A stretch of 64,000 nt of DNA, from the NCBI GenBank assembly GCA_002281755.1, contig NCHB01000002.1, positions 62,001 through 126,000 on the forward strand, in the 5' to 3' direction. The DNA is from Sulfurovum sp. 16-42-52. Lineage in GTDB: Bacteria; Campylobacterota; Campylobacteria; Campylobacterales; Sulfurovaceae. Positions 25,590 through 33,901 of the stretch are shown in pieces; position 1 is the stretch's first letter; every line of letters begins with the position of its first letter. A program made the position numbers and the translations under genes. The notes beneath the pieces are model-generated. The model saw only the letters and a list, made by a program, of their open reading frames with translations. It was not told the DNA's origin and did not search any database.

Positions 25590-25670
25590 TTCATTTTACT
25601 CATTTGTTTTTGTACTTTTACAGATACTTTGTGTATTGTGTGTGCAGTAAGAAAATAAATATTTATATTT

Positions 25671-25686
25671 TAAATCTATAGATTTA
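25671..25686. promoter_or_regulatory. 16-bp perfect palindrome, candidate operator
   Basis: TAAATCTATAGATTTA is a perfect inverted repeat ending one base before the -35 hexamer at 25688. It lies between the two divergent DUF4395 genes. The rightward operon encodes an Rrf2 regulator, which could bind here and control itself; this is inference. Confidence 0.55.
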
Positions 25687-25687
25687 C

Positions 25688-25716
25688 TTGACTTTTAAAA
25701 AAAAAATGGCTAATAT
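25688..25716 (+). promoter_or_regulatory. Near-consensus sigma70 promoter
   Basis: TTGACT, a 17-bp spacer containing ten consecutive A, and TAATAT. This is the strongest promoter match I see in the window. Transcription would begin near 25723, about 178 nt before the DUF4395 start, and run through a structured leader. Confidence 0.65.
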
Positions 25717-25740
25717 ACAAAAGATTCAATAAGCGTCTGT

Positions 25741-25861
25741 AAAAACCCTAGATAGTTACACCGGACAAGAGCATCAGATTTTTCTTGGTTAATTGTAGTC
25801 TCCCCTATATTGTTAATGGTTAAGCTAAGAAAAATCGGTGTCGTAATATCTCTAGGGTCTT
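25741..25861 (+). ncRNA. Structured 5' leader (candidate riboregulator)
   Basis: The leader folds as a long helix. Outer arms: ACCCTAGA (25745-25752) with TCTAGGGT (25851-25858), GATA/TATC and TTAC/GTAA, then CCG/CGG. Inner arms: GATTTTTCTT (25777-25786) with AAGAAAAATC (25827-25836), 10 perfect bp. A one-sided segment 25764-25776 (GACAAGAGCATCA) and a 30-nt apical region remain unpaired. I cannot match it to a known riboswitch class. The rest of this 311-bp gap (25590-25900) is AT-rich and codes nothing I can support. Confidence 0.55.
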
Positions 25862-25900
25862 TAGAGATGCATTATTGGCATACTGCATAAAAGGTATCTT

Positions 25901-26359
25901 ATGGCTCAAGTCTGTCCTATATCAACCAGAAGAGTTGACTCCAACATGACAAGAATCATATCTTTTCAAGTGGCACTCTTTGCCATCATACTACTTGCCA
26001 CACAAGAGCCACTTTTTGCAGCCATTCTTCTTTTTGACTTCGCTATGAGAGCCTTACGATTTGTACACTACAGTCCTTTTCATATTATAGGCAGTTTTGT
26101 ACTTTCTGGCTGGGGCATCGCACCCAAACTTTGTGATGAATCACCCAAAAGATTTGCACTTTATCTTGGTTTGCTTGCTTCACTCTGTATCGTTGTTTTT
26201 TATCTGGTGGGATTGACTGTACTTGCAACATCCATAACGGCTGTTTTAATTATTTGTGCATTATTGGAAACACTATTCGATTATTGTATAGGTTGTAAGA
26301 TATACTACGCCATTCAAATCGCTAAAGGTTTATACAATAATGATAGGAATTTCCAGTAA
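25901..26359 (+). CDS. DUF4395 membrane protein
   Basis: A 152-residue membrane protein with the family's canonical N-terminus VCPISTRRVDSNMTR, FDFAMRALRF near residue 50, and a late Cys pair in DYCIGCKIYYA. About four hydrophobic segments are seen. DUF4395 proteins often sit with rhodanese or thioredoxin genes; molecular function is not established. AAAAGG lies upstream. The gene overlaps the Rrf2 gene by 20 nt and heads an operon with a sulfhydrylase-like enzyme. Confidence 0.8.
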   Translation: MAQVCPISTRRVDSNMTRIISFQVALFAIILLATQEPLFAAILLFDFAMRALRFVHYSPFHIIGSFVLSGWGIAPKLCDESPKRFALYLGLLASLCIVVFYLVGLTVLATSITAVLIICALLETLFDYCIGCKIYYAIQIAKGLYNNDRNFQ

Positions 26360-26753
26360 AACGATTTATGCTATCGCAGCACTTCAGCAGTTGGGAGATG
26401 TCTCCGATAAAGAAGTCCTGAAGATCAAAGAGATAGCAGCACAAGCATCCATCCCTCAAAACTTTTTAGAACAGATACTCTTGGAGCTTAAAAAACAGGG
26501 TCTTCTTGTAAGCATTAAAGGTGCTTATGGCGGCTACAGGCTGGCTAAAAGTCTTCAAGATATCACACTCAAAGATGTTGTCATGATATTGGAATCAGAT
26601 ATCTTTTCTGATATAGATCAAAAAGACAATCCTTCGCTTCAACTGTTTTGGGATGACTTGAAGCAAAAAGCTTTAACACTGTTTGAGATACCGCTAAGCG
26701 AGCTGAAAGAGTATCAGTATAAAGTCAATCAAACACTTAATTATTCAATATAG
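26340..26753 (+). CDS. Rrf2-family transcriptional regulator
   Basis: A 137-residue winged-helix regulator: ISSKTIYAIAAL at the start, recognition region ASIPQNFLEQILLELKKQGLL, wing KGAYGGYRLAK. It has no cysteines, so it cannot hold the iron-sulfur cluster of IscR or NsrR; cluster-free members such as CymR control cysteine metabolism. It begins inside the DUF4395 gene and is followed after 9 nt by an O-acetylhomoserine-sulfhydrylase-like gene, so autoregulation of a sulfur operon is likely. Confidence 0.88.
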   Translation: MIGISSKTIYAIAALQQLGDVSDKEVLKIKEIAAQASIPQNFLEQILLELKKQGLLVSIKGAYGGYRLAKSLQDITLKDVVMILESDIFSDIDQKDNPSLQLFWDDLKQKALTLFEIPLSELKEYQYKVNQTLNYSI

Positions 26754-26762
26754 GATGCAAAG

Positions 26763-28022
26763 ATGAACCAAACAACCGATTTTAACTATTTTAACACCTT
26801 ACTTGTGCATAGTGTGGGTGAGAAAGTGGGTCCTATTGCACCCACAATCACCCCTTCTGCTGCGTATGGGTATGTAGATGCTGAGGAAGCTGAAGGTATT
26901 TTTGCAGCGCAAGTCAATAAACCGCTCTATGCTAGAGTGGGTAATCCTACCAACGCAAAACTTGAAGCGATTGTTGCAAAGATGGAGGGTGGTTTTGGTG
27001 CCATTGCTACGTCATCGGGTATGGGGGCTATTTCTATGGTATGTACGGCATTTTTATCTGCTGGTGATGAGTTGCTTTGCATCGGTGGATTTTTTGGCGG
27101 TACCTATTCGCTGGTCAATGAAACATTGGCACGTTTTGGCATCACAAACAGCTTTTGTGAAGTAGATGATTTTGAACATATAGAAAATGCACTTAAGCGT
27201 GGCATCAAAATGGTACTGTTTGAATCTGTGGGTAACCCAAGTCTCACATTGCCGGATGTACAACGAATTATCGACTTGTGTAATCACTATGACACACTGG
27301 TGATGATAGATAATACGGCAACCCCGCTTTTGCTTAGACCGTTACAGATGGGTGCAGATATTTCTGTGCACTCTTCAACCAAAAATATGTCTGGACACTC
27401 TGCGGCATTGGGTGGTATCGCTATCTTTAGGGAAGTTAAAGAAGAGGGCGATAAGTTGCTTCATCCAAAGTATACTGATGTACATAAAATCGTTCATAAA
27501 ATGGGCAAAAAAGCCTTTATACCCATCTGTAAAAAAAGAGCCATCCGTGATTTTGGTATGACTGCCAATGCTTTTGGCTCGTTTATGACCATGATAGGAC
27601 TTGAAACGCTTTCACTCAGGGTAGAGCGCATCAACAAAAGTGTGGAAAAAGTAGCAAAGCTATTGAGCGAGCAGCTTCCGCAAACCATCAGTGTCAATCA
27701 TCCTTCATTGCCGTCTAGCCCCGATAATGCACGGTATATTTCAGATTTTCCACAAGGGTGCGGGCCGCTATTGACTCTGAACTGCGGGACAAAAGAGAGA
27801 GCATTTACTTTGTTAAATGGACTTAAAATGGTCATCTTGACTGCAAATATCGGTGACAATAGAACTTTGGCACTCCATATGACTAGTACCATTTACAGTG
27901 ATTTTAATGAAGAAGCGCGTGCTTTTCTAGGGGTAGATGAGGGTCTTATCCGCTTGTCTATTGGGCTAGAAGACCCCAATGACATCGTTGCGGATTTTTT
28001 GCAAGCTGCCACAGCACTATAG
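26763..28022 (+). CDS. O-acetylhomoserine sulfhydrylase / trans-sulfuration family PLP enzyme
   Basis: A 419-residue member of the Cys/Met metabolism PLP family. Visible elements: YARVGNPTNAKLE near residue 58, the PLP-stacking ATSSGMGAIS, the Asp-bearing MIDNTATP, and the lysine site HSSTKNMSGHSAALGG with Lys near 209. It joins sulfide to O-acetylhomoserine (MetY) or acts as a cystathionine synthase or lyase; sequence alone does not decide. Regulation by the upstream Rrf2 protein is suggested by the 9-nt spacing. Confidence 0.85.
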   Translation: MNQTTDFNYFNTLLVHSVGEKVGPIAPTITPSAAYGYVDAEEAEGIFAAQVNKPLYARVGNPTNAKLEAIVAKMEGGFGAIATSSGMGAISMVCTAFLSAGDELLCIGGFFGGTYSLVNETLARFGITNSFCEVDDFEHIENALKRGIKMVLFESVGNPSLTLPDVQRIIDLCNHYDTLVMIDNTATPLLLRPLQMGADISVHSSTKNMSGHSAALGGIAIFREVKEEGDKLLHPKYTDVHKIVHKMGKKAFIPICKKRAIRDFGMTANAFGSFMTMIGLETLSLRVERINKSVEKVAKLLSEQLPQTISVNHPSLPSSPDNARYISDFPQGCGPLLTLNCGTKERAFTLLNGLKMVILTANIGDNRTLALHMTSTIYSDFNEEARAFLGVDEGLIRLSIGLEDPNDIVADFLQAATAL

Positions 28023-28042
28023 GCTGCGAGAGCATAGTCGTT

Positions 28043-28903
28043 TTACCACACAAGCATAGCTTTGAACCCAGAAAAATAACTTTGTAGATGGAACATACTT
28101 TTCTCGGCAAATTGATCCATAAAACTATCCAGTTTGTCTTTTTCTTTCCATGTCGGGGTTTTGACATTGGCTCGTTTTTGTACTTCTTCTTTGGCTTGAC
28201 TTTTGACTCCTACTGTATCGATGAGACCTACTTCTTGTGCACGGGCGGCTGAGAAGATGTGTGCATCGGCATATTCTGCGGCTTTGGCAACATCCAGTCC
28301 TCTGGCTTTGGCAACATCACTAACAAACATATCATACGTGTCTTTGGTGAGTCTTTCGAGTTCCGCGCGTTCTTTAGGTGTCCATTCTCTAGTCGGTGTA
28401 CCTGCTTCTTTGTAGGTACCCTGTTTGACGATTTGGGTTTTGATGCCTACTGTTTTCATGAGCTCAGATACATCTGCACTTTCCATGATGACCCCGATGG
28501 AGCCTATAAGAGAACCAGGGTTGGCGATGATGGTATCGGCGTAGATGGAGGCATAATAGCTTCCGCTTGCCATTGTCCCTGAGGCATAAGCAACAACAGG
28601 TTTGTGTTTTTTTAACTCTTTGATGGCATAGGCTATCTCAATGGAAGGTGGTACAGAACCCCCCGGTGAGTTTACGCTGAGTAATACCCCTTTGATGGAA
28701 GAGTCTTTTTGAACTTCTTCTATCTCTTTGAGTATTGCATCGGCATTCATGATGGGACCTGTGAGCTGTATCTCTTGAAGATTGGCAGGGGTGAGCTGTG
28801 TGGAGCTTGAGGGCATCAAAACCACAAAAGCGATGAGTAAAAAGAGCATCCCCAAAAAGTGTTGACCTATCCATTTGATAGCATTTCCGATAGCACTAAA
28901 CAT
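28043..28903 (-). CDS. sppA: Signal peptide peptidase SppA
   Basis: A 286-residue single-domain SppA. One N-terminal helix (about 15-32) anchors it in the inner membrane; the serine protease core has SVNSPGG and ASGTMASGSYYAS (catalytic Ser near 117) and IGSIGVIM, with the catalytic Lys expected near residue 165-170. It degrades leftover signal peptides. It overlaps the deaminase gene by 8 nt. In Campylobacter, as I recall, sppA and this deaminase are also adjacent. Confidence 0.9.
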   Translation of the reverse strand: MFSAIGNAIKWIGQHFLGMLFLLIAFVVLMPSSSTQLTPANLQEIQLTGPIMNADAILKEIEEVQKDSSIKGVLLSVNSPGGSVPPSIEIAYAIKELKKHKPVVAYASGTMASGSYYASIYADTIIANPGSLIGSIGVIMESADVSELMKTVGIKTQIVKQGTYKEAGTPTREWTPKERAELERLTKDTYDMFVSDVAKARGLDVAKAAEYADAHIFSAARAQEVGLIDTVGVKSQAKEEVQKRANVKTPTWKEKDKLDSFMDQFAEKSMFHLQSYFSGFKAMLVW

Positions 28904-30113
28904 ATTTTTCTCCTTCTATGTAAACTTCTGAGACTTCTTTGGTTTGTAAGATAGTCCAAAGTGCTATCTCTTCTTCTCTTTTGGGTGTCTCAGGCAGGGT
29001 TACCACGGCAAAGTCCGCGTTTTTTCCGACTGCTATCTTACCGCAGTTTAGCCTCAGGATATCTGCTGCATCTGAAGTCACTGCGTGTATGAGCCTTGTT
29101 GCAAGTTTGTCTATAGGGGCTTGATGGTGTAGCATGAGAGCGGCTCTAAGCTCATCAAAGAGATTGAGTGAATCGTTGGAGCTGAGTCCGTCTGTTGCGA
29201 CAGAAAACTTAGCATCCAAGAGATGCTCAATGGCGAGTCTTCCTACCCCTAAGTAGCGATTGGAGCGTGGACAGTGTGCTACAGAATGTCCCTTGTTTAT
29301 CAAATATTCAAGTTCTTCTTTGCTTGCCTGTACACAATGGGTAAAGTGAGTGGGGTAAGTGTCAAAGGCATGGATAAACTCCTCGATGGTCGTGACAGGC
29401 GTAGAGGTATTGAAGAATTTTTCAAAAAAGGGTTTGAATTCTCCTTCACCCTTTTCAAGCCAGTCGCGTTCGGCCTGTGACTCCAAAAAATGTGCACTCA
29501 GTTGCAGGGTATGCTGTTTAGCCAGACCAATAGCCTTGTGCAGGAGTACTGGATGCACAGAGTAAGGTGAATGAATGGCTATTGCAGGAGTGATACGGGA
29601 ATTTTTAACACAGTGCATCGAAGCTTCAAGACGCTGTGTGAAGTCACCATAGAGCATATCGGCATAGGCAGCATTGGAGCCTATGAGTTCGTTAAAAAAT
29701 ACCACACGCTGAGGCGTTTGTTCACACACTTCAAGTTCTGTCCCAAAGCTGGAGATGGCACCAAAAGTTGTGATACCTGAACGCAGCATCGATTCACAGG
29801 CTTGCTTCATTGTGGCATTGTCGCAGGAGGCAAGCAAAGTATCGCGCTGCTCTATGACTGAATGAAGCCAGGGCATAAATGAGCCGTATTGCAAAGCAGT
29901 TTTGTTCGCTGAAAACTCCAGATGCACATGGGTATTGATAAAACCGGGATAAAGTACAGAGTTTGCTTCTGTGTGGTGGGTTTTGGCATCTTTGTAGCGT
30001 GTTTGTAGTGCCTCAGGCGTGTCTATCGCAACGATGGTATCGTTAAAGGCAATGGCTTGATTTTTGATAAAACCATCAGGCGTATAGATAAAATCTGCAA
30101 TGATTATTTTCAT
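28896..30113 (-). CDS. Aminofutalosine-deaminase-like amidohydrolase
   Basis: A 405-residue amidohydrolase. Metal ligands are seen in NTHVHLEFS (about 55-60), the mid histidines, HCPRSNRYLG and ATDGLSSNDSLNLFDEL. Its neighbourhood (sppA, aroQ, folK) matches the Campylobacter/Helicobacter locus encoding 6-amino-6-deoxyfutalosine deaminase of the futalosine menaquinone route, so I favour that; a generic chlorohydrolase-family deaminase is possible. I start at ATG 30113, which has AAGGTG upstream, rather than four codons earlier. Confidence 0.8.
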   Translation of the reverse strand: MKIIIADFIYTPDGFIKNQAIAFNDTIVAIDTPEALQTRYKDAKTHHTEANSVLYPGFINTHVHLEFSANKTALQYGSFMPWLHSVIEQRDTLLASCDNATMKQACESMLRSGITTFGAISSFGTELEVCEQTPQRVVFFNELIGSNAAYADMLYGDFTQRLEASMHCVKNSRITPAIAIHSPYSVHPVLLHKAIGLAKQHTLQLSAHFLESQAERDWLEKGEGEFKPFFEKFFNTSTPVTTIEEFIHAFDTYPTHFTHCVQASKEELEYLINKGHSVAHCPRSNRYLGVGRLAIEHLLDAKFSVATDGLSSNDSLNLFDELRAALMLHHQAPIDKLATRLIHAVTSDAADILRLNCGKIAVGKNADFAVVTLPETPKREEEIALWTILQTKEVSEVYIEGEKYV

Positions 30114-30228
30114 AAATAAAAACACCTTTTATGTAGTTTGGCGATTATAGCATACAAATGAAAAATCGATGAAGGTTTTAACACCATCTGTGCTAGTATC
30201 ACGGCATATTAAACCTAAAGGATAAAAG

Positions 30229-30678
30229 ATGAATACCGGAAAAGTACTGGCACTCTATATGACCATACCTGATTTGATGAAAGCAGGACATCGTATGAAA
30301 TGTGAAGATTTTGAATGTGATCCAGAAGGCATTATCGGAGATATGAAGTATGAGACGACACAAGACAGAGTGATGGTATTGACCTGTCAAAAGAGTTATG
30401 ATATCGCTGATGAAGCGGGTATCGTAGTAGAACAGGGTGTTTTACTTGAAAATATCCATGTGGATATCGATTTGTATGGACTAAAAATCGGCTCAGTCAT
30501 AGAAGCAGGCGAAGCGTTGCTTGAGATTACGGGTATATGTGGGTCTTACGGGTATCTGATGGCACTTTCTCCTGAGTTACCTGAACTGCTTGAAGGAAAA
30601 CGCGGGTTTTTTGTCCGTCCTTTGGATGATGCCAAAATCTGTGTCGGTGATGCAGTGAGTGTAGCTAAAGAAGTATAG
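30229..30678 (+). CDS. MOSC-domain-like protein
   Basis: A 149-residue protein resembling a minimal MOSC domain: an early GIIGDMKYE segment, VMVLTCQKSYDIADEAG, and beta-rich EQGVLLENIHVDIDL followed by LKIGSVIEAGEALLEITG. The C-terminal RGFFVRPLDDAKICVGD places a Cys near the end, as in proteins that carry sulfur for molybdenum cofactors. AAAGGAT precedes ATG. It is probably monocistronic, ahead of a hairpin and aroQ. Confidence 0.75.
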   Translation: MNTGKVLALYMTIPDLMKAGHRMKCEDFECDPEGIIGDMKYETTQDRVMVLTCQKSYDIADEAGIVVEQGVLLENIHVDIDLYGLKIGSVIEAGEALLEITGICGSYGYLMALSPELPELLEGKRGFFVRPLDDAKICVGDAVSVAKEV

Positions 30679-30692
30679 GTCGAGATTAAAGC

Positions 30693-30718
30693 TATTTGGA
30701 TAAAATAATATCCAAATA
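30693..30718. repeat. Perfect 10-bp inverted repeat before aroQ
   Basis: TATTTGGATA-AAATAA-TATCCAAATA lies between the MOSC gene stop and the aroQ start. There is no T-run on the + side, so operator or mRNA hairpin is as likely as a terminator. Confidence 0.5.
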
Positions 30719-30737
30719 AAAATCAGAAGGTACATTC

Positions 30738-31214
30738 ATGAAAATAGTAGTCATCCAAGGTCCAAACCTCAATATGCTTGGTGTAAGAGAACAGGGTATT
30801 TACGGTTCAATGAAATTAGAAGATATTCATGGGCAAATGAAAGCATATGCAGAGAAAAATAAAACAGAAATAGAATTTTTTCAAAGCAATTTGGAGGGTG
30901 AAATTGTTGATCGAATTCAAGAATGTTTAGGTGATGCGGACGGCATCATCATCAATCCTGCTGCGTATACACACACTTCTATTGCGATTCGTGATGCGAT
31001 TGCTGCGGTGCAGATTCCTACGATTGAAGTGCATCTTTCTAACATTTACCAAAGAGAAGAGTTTAGACACAAGTCTCTTACTGCGCCTGTATGTGCAGGT
31101 CAGATAACAGGTATGGGACCGTTTGGGTACCACTTGGCGATGGTCGGTATGACGCAGATACTTGCTGAAGTCGCTGCCATCCGAGAACATAAAGCAAAAG
31201 CACAACAAGCATAA
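30738..31214 (+). CDS. aroQ: 3-dehydroquinate dehydratase, type II
   Basis: A 158-residue type II dehydroquinase of the shikimate pathway. [16 protein letters not shown] at the N-terminus carries the catalytic Tyr and Arg region, NPAAYTHTS is the active-site loop, and [17 protein letters not shown] follows. Length is typical. AGAAGG precedes the ATG. It is followed by a perfect hairpin and then the peptidase gene. Confidence 0.94.
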   Translation: MKIVVIQGPNLNMLGVREQGIYGSMKLEDIHGQMKAYAEKNKTEIEFFQSNLEGEIVDRIQECLGDADGIIINPAAYTHTSIAIRDAIAAVQIPTIEVHLSNIYQREEFRHKSLTAPVCAGQITGMGPFGYHLAMVGMTQILAEVAAIREHKAKAQQA

Positions 31215-31222
31215 TCTTAATA

Positions 31223-31247
31223 CTAAGGCTTCGCATCGAAGCCTTAG
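31223..31247 (+). terminator. Perfect 11-bp hairpin after aroQ
   Basis: CTAAGGCTTCG-CAT-CGAAGCCTTAG, 8 nt after the aroQ stop. GC-rich for this genome but without a T-run, so it may act as an mRNA processing or partial termination site within an otherwise collinear gene block. Confidence 0.6.
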
Positions 31248-31281
31248 ACTCAATCATATTTATACATATCAAAGGTCGGCG

Positions 31282-32301
31282 ATGAATTATATGCTCAAAG
31301 ATGAAAATGCTATCTACTTTGAATGTGGTTATAGTTGTGATAATGCACTCTATCTTTCGTTGAGAAATGAAGCATTTTTTATCACCGACAGTCGCTATAC
31401 CATCGATGCAACACAGCATGTACGTAAAGCGCAAGTTGTCATCAACGGTGATTTGTATGCACAGGCAGCCCAGATACTCAAAAATGCCAAAGTCAAAAAA
31501 GTTATTTTTGATCCAAAAGAGTGGAGTGTTGCGGGATTTGATCGCATCCGTTCACAGGTTGAGTGTACTTTTGAGCCTGAAATGGATTTTTCTCATAAAA
31601 AGCGTATCATCAAAAATGACGAAGAGTTGAAGCTACTCTCACGTGCTGCGAAACTGGGAGCCAAAGCATTTACGGCATTGGCTGCAGCATTTAACGCAGA
31701 AGGGTTGGGTGAAAGCGAATATCGTTTGACCTATAAAGCCAAGAGTATTTTAAGTGATTTTGGTTCGTATGATTTGAGTTTTGACCCTATCGTGGCGATC
31801 AACAAAAATGCAGCCAAACCCCACGCGACACCGACTTCAAAAAAACTCTCCTGGGGTGATTTGCTTTTGGTGGATGCAGGATTGAAGTACAAGCGGTATT
31901 GTTCAGATAGAACCCGTACTGTTTTTGCACAAGAGGGTTTTGGTTTTGGCACAAAACAGACATTTAGCAAGCAAAAGATACAAAAAGCTTACGATACGGT
32001 TCTTAAAGCACATGATAATGCCATCGCTAAAGCCCGCTCAGGTATGAAAGCAAAAGAGGTGGATGCATTGACACGCGATGTCATCACCAAAGCAGGATTT
32101 GGCGAGTATTATGTGCATTCAACAGGGCATGGTGTGGGACTAGATATCCATGAAATGCCCTACATCTCTACCAAATCAGACACCATCATCGAAGACGGGA
32201 TGGTGTTTACCATAGAACCGGGCATATACATTCCCAATGCTTTTGGTATCCGTATTGAAGATATGGTTGCGATGGTAGAGGGCAAAGCGGTAGTGTTATA
32301 G
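31282..32301 (+). CDS. Xaa-Pro aminopeptidase-like (M24)
   Basis: A 339-residue metallopeptidase. The C-terminal pita-bread domain has all five metal ligands in order: DAGLKYKRYCSD (two Asp), HSTGHGVGLDIHE (His), FTIEPGIYIP (Glu) and GIRIEDMV (Glu). The N-terminal 120 residues form the creatinase-like domain. It removes N-terminal residues before proline. I chose ATG 31282, after AAAGGTCGG; an upstream open frame overlaps aroQ and the hairpin and is unlikely. Confidence 0.88.
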   Translation: MNYMLKDENAIYFECGYSCDNALYLSLRNEAFFITDSRYTIDATQHVRKAQVVINGDLYAQAAQILKNAKVKKVIFDPKEWSVAGFDRIRSQVECTFEPEMDFSHKKRIIKNDEELKLLSRAAKLGAKAFTALAAAFNAEGLGESEYRLTYKAKSILSDFGSYDLSFDPIVAINKNAAKPHATPTSKKLSWGDLLLVDAGLKYKRYCSDRTRTVFAQEGFGFGTKQTFSKQKIQKAYDTVLKAHDNAIAKARSGMKAKEVDALTRDVITKAGFGEYYVHSTGHGVGLDIHEMPYISTKSDTIIEDGMVFTIEPGIYIPNAFGIRIEDMVAMVEGKAVVL

Positions 32302-32304
32302 CCT

Positions 32305-32796
32305 ATGATACAAAAAAAGATAGATGCCAAGCATACGATTATCAAAACCCCGTGTTATCCGTATCGTGTGTCACAACGATCTAAAAGCAGGCAAGGCTCT
32401 AAGAAGGTTTTGTTAGGCATTGGGGGCAATGTGGGGGATGTAGTGCGTCGTTTTGAGCACCTTTTTTGGTACTTGAACCGTTCACGCTTTGTGCAGATAA
32501 GTAAGAGTGCACCCATTGTTAAAAATCCTCCTTTTGGCTATCTGGAACAGGCGGATTTTTATAATTCTTTACTGCTTGTAGAGACTAGGCTCAGTCCCAG
32601 GGCATTGTTGCGTTATGTGTTGCATGTTGAGAAGATCTTTGGCAGGAAACGGCTGTTTAAAGATGCCCCTAGAACGCTGGATATTGATATCATTTTTTAT
32701 GAAAATATCGACATGAAAACAAAAGAGCTGACACTTCCGCATCCGCATTGGCAGGAAAGAGCTTCTGTGGTGATACCTTTAGGGTATTTGAAGTGA
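32305..32796 (+). CDS. folK: 2-amino-4-hydroxy-6-hydroxymethyldihydropteridine pyrophosphokinase
   Basis: A 163-residue HPPK of folate synthesis. The core from about residue 33 has LGIGGNVGD, SKSAPIVKNPPFG, and the signature GRKRLFKDAPRTLDIDIIFYEN. The first 30 residues are an unusual basic extension; an internal start is possible, but no better ribosome site is evident. It begins 3 nt after the peptidase stop and is 22 nt ahead of flhF, as in Campylobacter. Confidence 0.9.
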   Translation: MIQKKIDAKHTIIKTPCYPYRVSQRSKSRQGSKKVLLGIGGNVGDVVRRFEHLFWYLNRSRFVQISKSAPIVKNPPFGYLEQADFYNSLLLVETRLSPRALLRYVLHVEKIFGRKRLFKDAPRTLDIDIIFYENIDMKTKELTLPHPHWQERASVVIPLGYLK

Positions 32797-32818
32797 AACG
32801 ATTAAGAAAGGCATAGAC

Positions 32819-33901
32819 ATGATACATGAAACGTTTGTAGCATCAGATCCTAAAAGTGCCTACGAACAGGCCGTGCAAAAGTATGGAAAGGGCATCGAGC
32901 TTGTTTCGGCAAAACAGATCAAGTATGATGATGGTCATTTGCGTTGTGAAGTCATCATCTCTGTCTCACAAGAGCAGTATATGAAACAAACGATGGGTGA
33001 GGTGCCGGCAGAAGATTTTGATGGCGAGGAAAATGAAGCCCTGATGCAAGAACTCGGTGAGCTGAAAAAACAGTTAGTCCTGATGAAAGAAAATATGCTA
33101 GATAAGGCACAAGAGAGCGTATCGCAGAAAGTAAAAAGACTTTTCATGAATAAAGGCATCACAGAGCCTTGGCTCGATGAGGTGCTTTTGTCCTTGCTTG
33201 ATAATGACATCCTTGAAGACACATCCCTTTTAGTCTCGTATCTGTTAGAGGAGATTGATGAATCGCTACAGGTACAAAAAGAGGCTTTGGACGAGCCTAA
33301 AATCATGATGCTTGTAGGACCTACAGGAGTAGGTAAAACCACCACCATCGCTAAGCTAGCGGCTCGGTATGCTTTTTTGATGGACAGACCCTACAAAGTA
33401 GCACTGCTAAACTTGGACAGCTACAAGGTCGGTGCGTATGAGCAGCTTTCACATTATGCCGATATCATGCAGATAGAACACCTCACAGTCGAAAATCCTG
33501 AAGCATTCAAAGAGGCTTTGGAAGCGGTGGAGGGGTGTGACATCATACTGGTTGACACTGCGGGGATGTCTCCGTATGATACGCAAAAGTTTATCAAATC
33601 TGTTGAGTTTGTCCAGTCAGATGTCCCTTTGAAGATTGAAGTGAGTCTCGTGCTTGCTGCTACGGTGAAGTATGAAGATATGAAAGATATTTACAATAAC
33701 TTTTCATTTTTAGGCTTGGATTCACTCATCATCAGCAAATTTGATGAAACAAAACATTTTGGAACATTGTTAAATTTTATGTTATTATATAAAACACCTA
33801 TGAGCTATTTCTCTATAGGGCAAGAGGTTCCTGATGATTTGATGCCCGCATCCAAAGAATATCTTTTGGAGAAATTTATCGGGGATCTGGATGAAGCATA
33901 A
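32819..33901 (+). CDS. flhF: Flagellar GTPase FlhF
   Basis: A 360-residue SRP-type GTPase. Residues about 80-105 are a likely coiled segment, an N domain follows, and the G domain has P-loop GPTGVGKTT at about 167, LDSYKVGAYEQL, DTAGMSPYD near 246 and SKFDETKHFG near 310, all FlhF features. FlhF marks the flagellar pole. Here no FlhG, FliA, FliM or FliY follows; the next gene is a SpoA-like protein overlapped by 11 nt. It may be a remnant or serve another polar process. Confidence 0.87.
   Translation: MIHETFVASDPKSAYEQAVQKYGKGIELVSAKQIKYDDGHLRCEVIISVSQEQYMKQTMGEVPAEDFDGEENEALMQELGELKKQLVLMKENMLDKAQESVSQKVKRLFMNKGITEPWLDEVLLSLLDNDILEDTSLLVSYLLEEIDESLQVQKEALDEPKIMMLVGPTGVGKTTTIAKLAARYAFLMDRPYKVALLNLDSYKVGAYEQLSHYADIMQIEHLTVENPEAFKEALEAVEGCDIILVDTAGMSPYDTQKFIKSVEFVQSDVPLKIEVSLVLAATVKYEDMKDIYNNFSFLGLDSLIISKFDETKHFGTLLNFMLLYKTPMSYFSIGQEVPDDLMPASKEYLLEKFIGDLDEA

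Noticed and set aside
25741-25861. Interpretation of the inverted repeat as a miniature mobile element
   Set aside because: No flanking direct repeat is visible and a strong promoter precedes it, so leader RNA is preferred, though not excluded.
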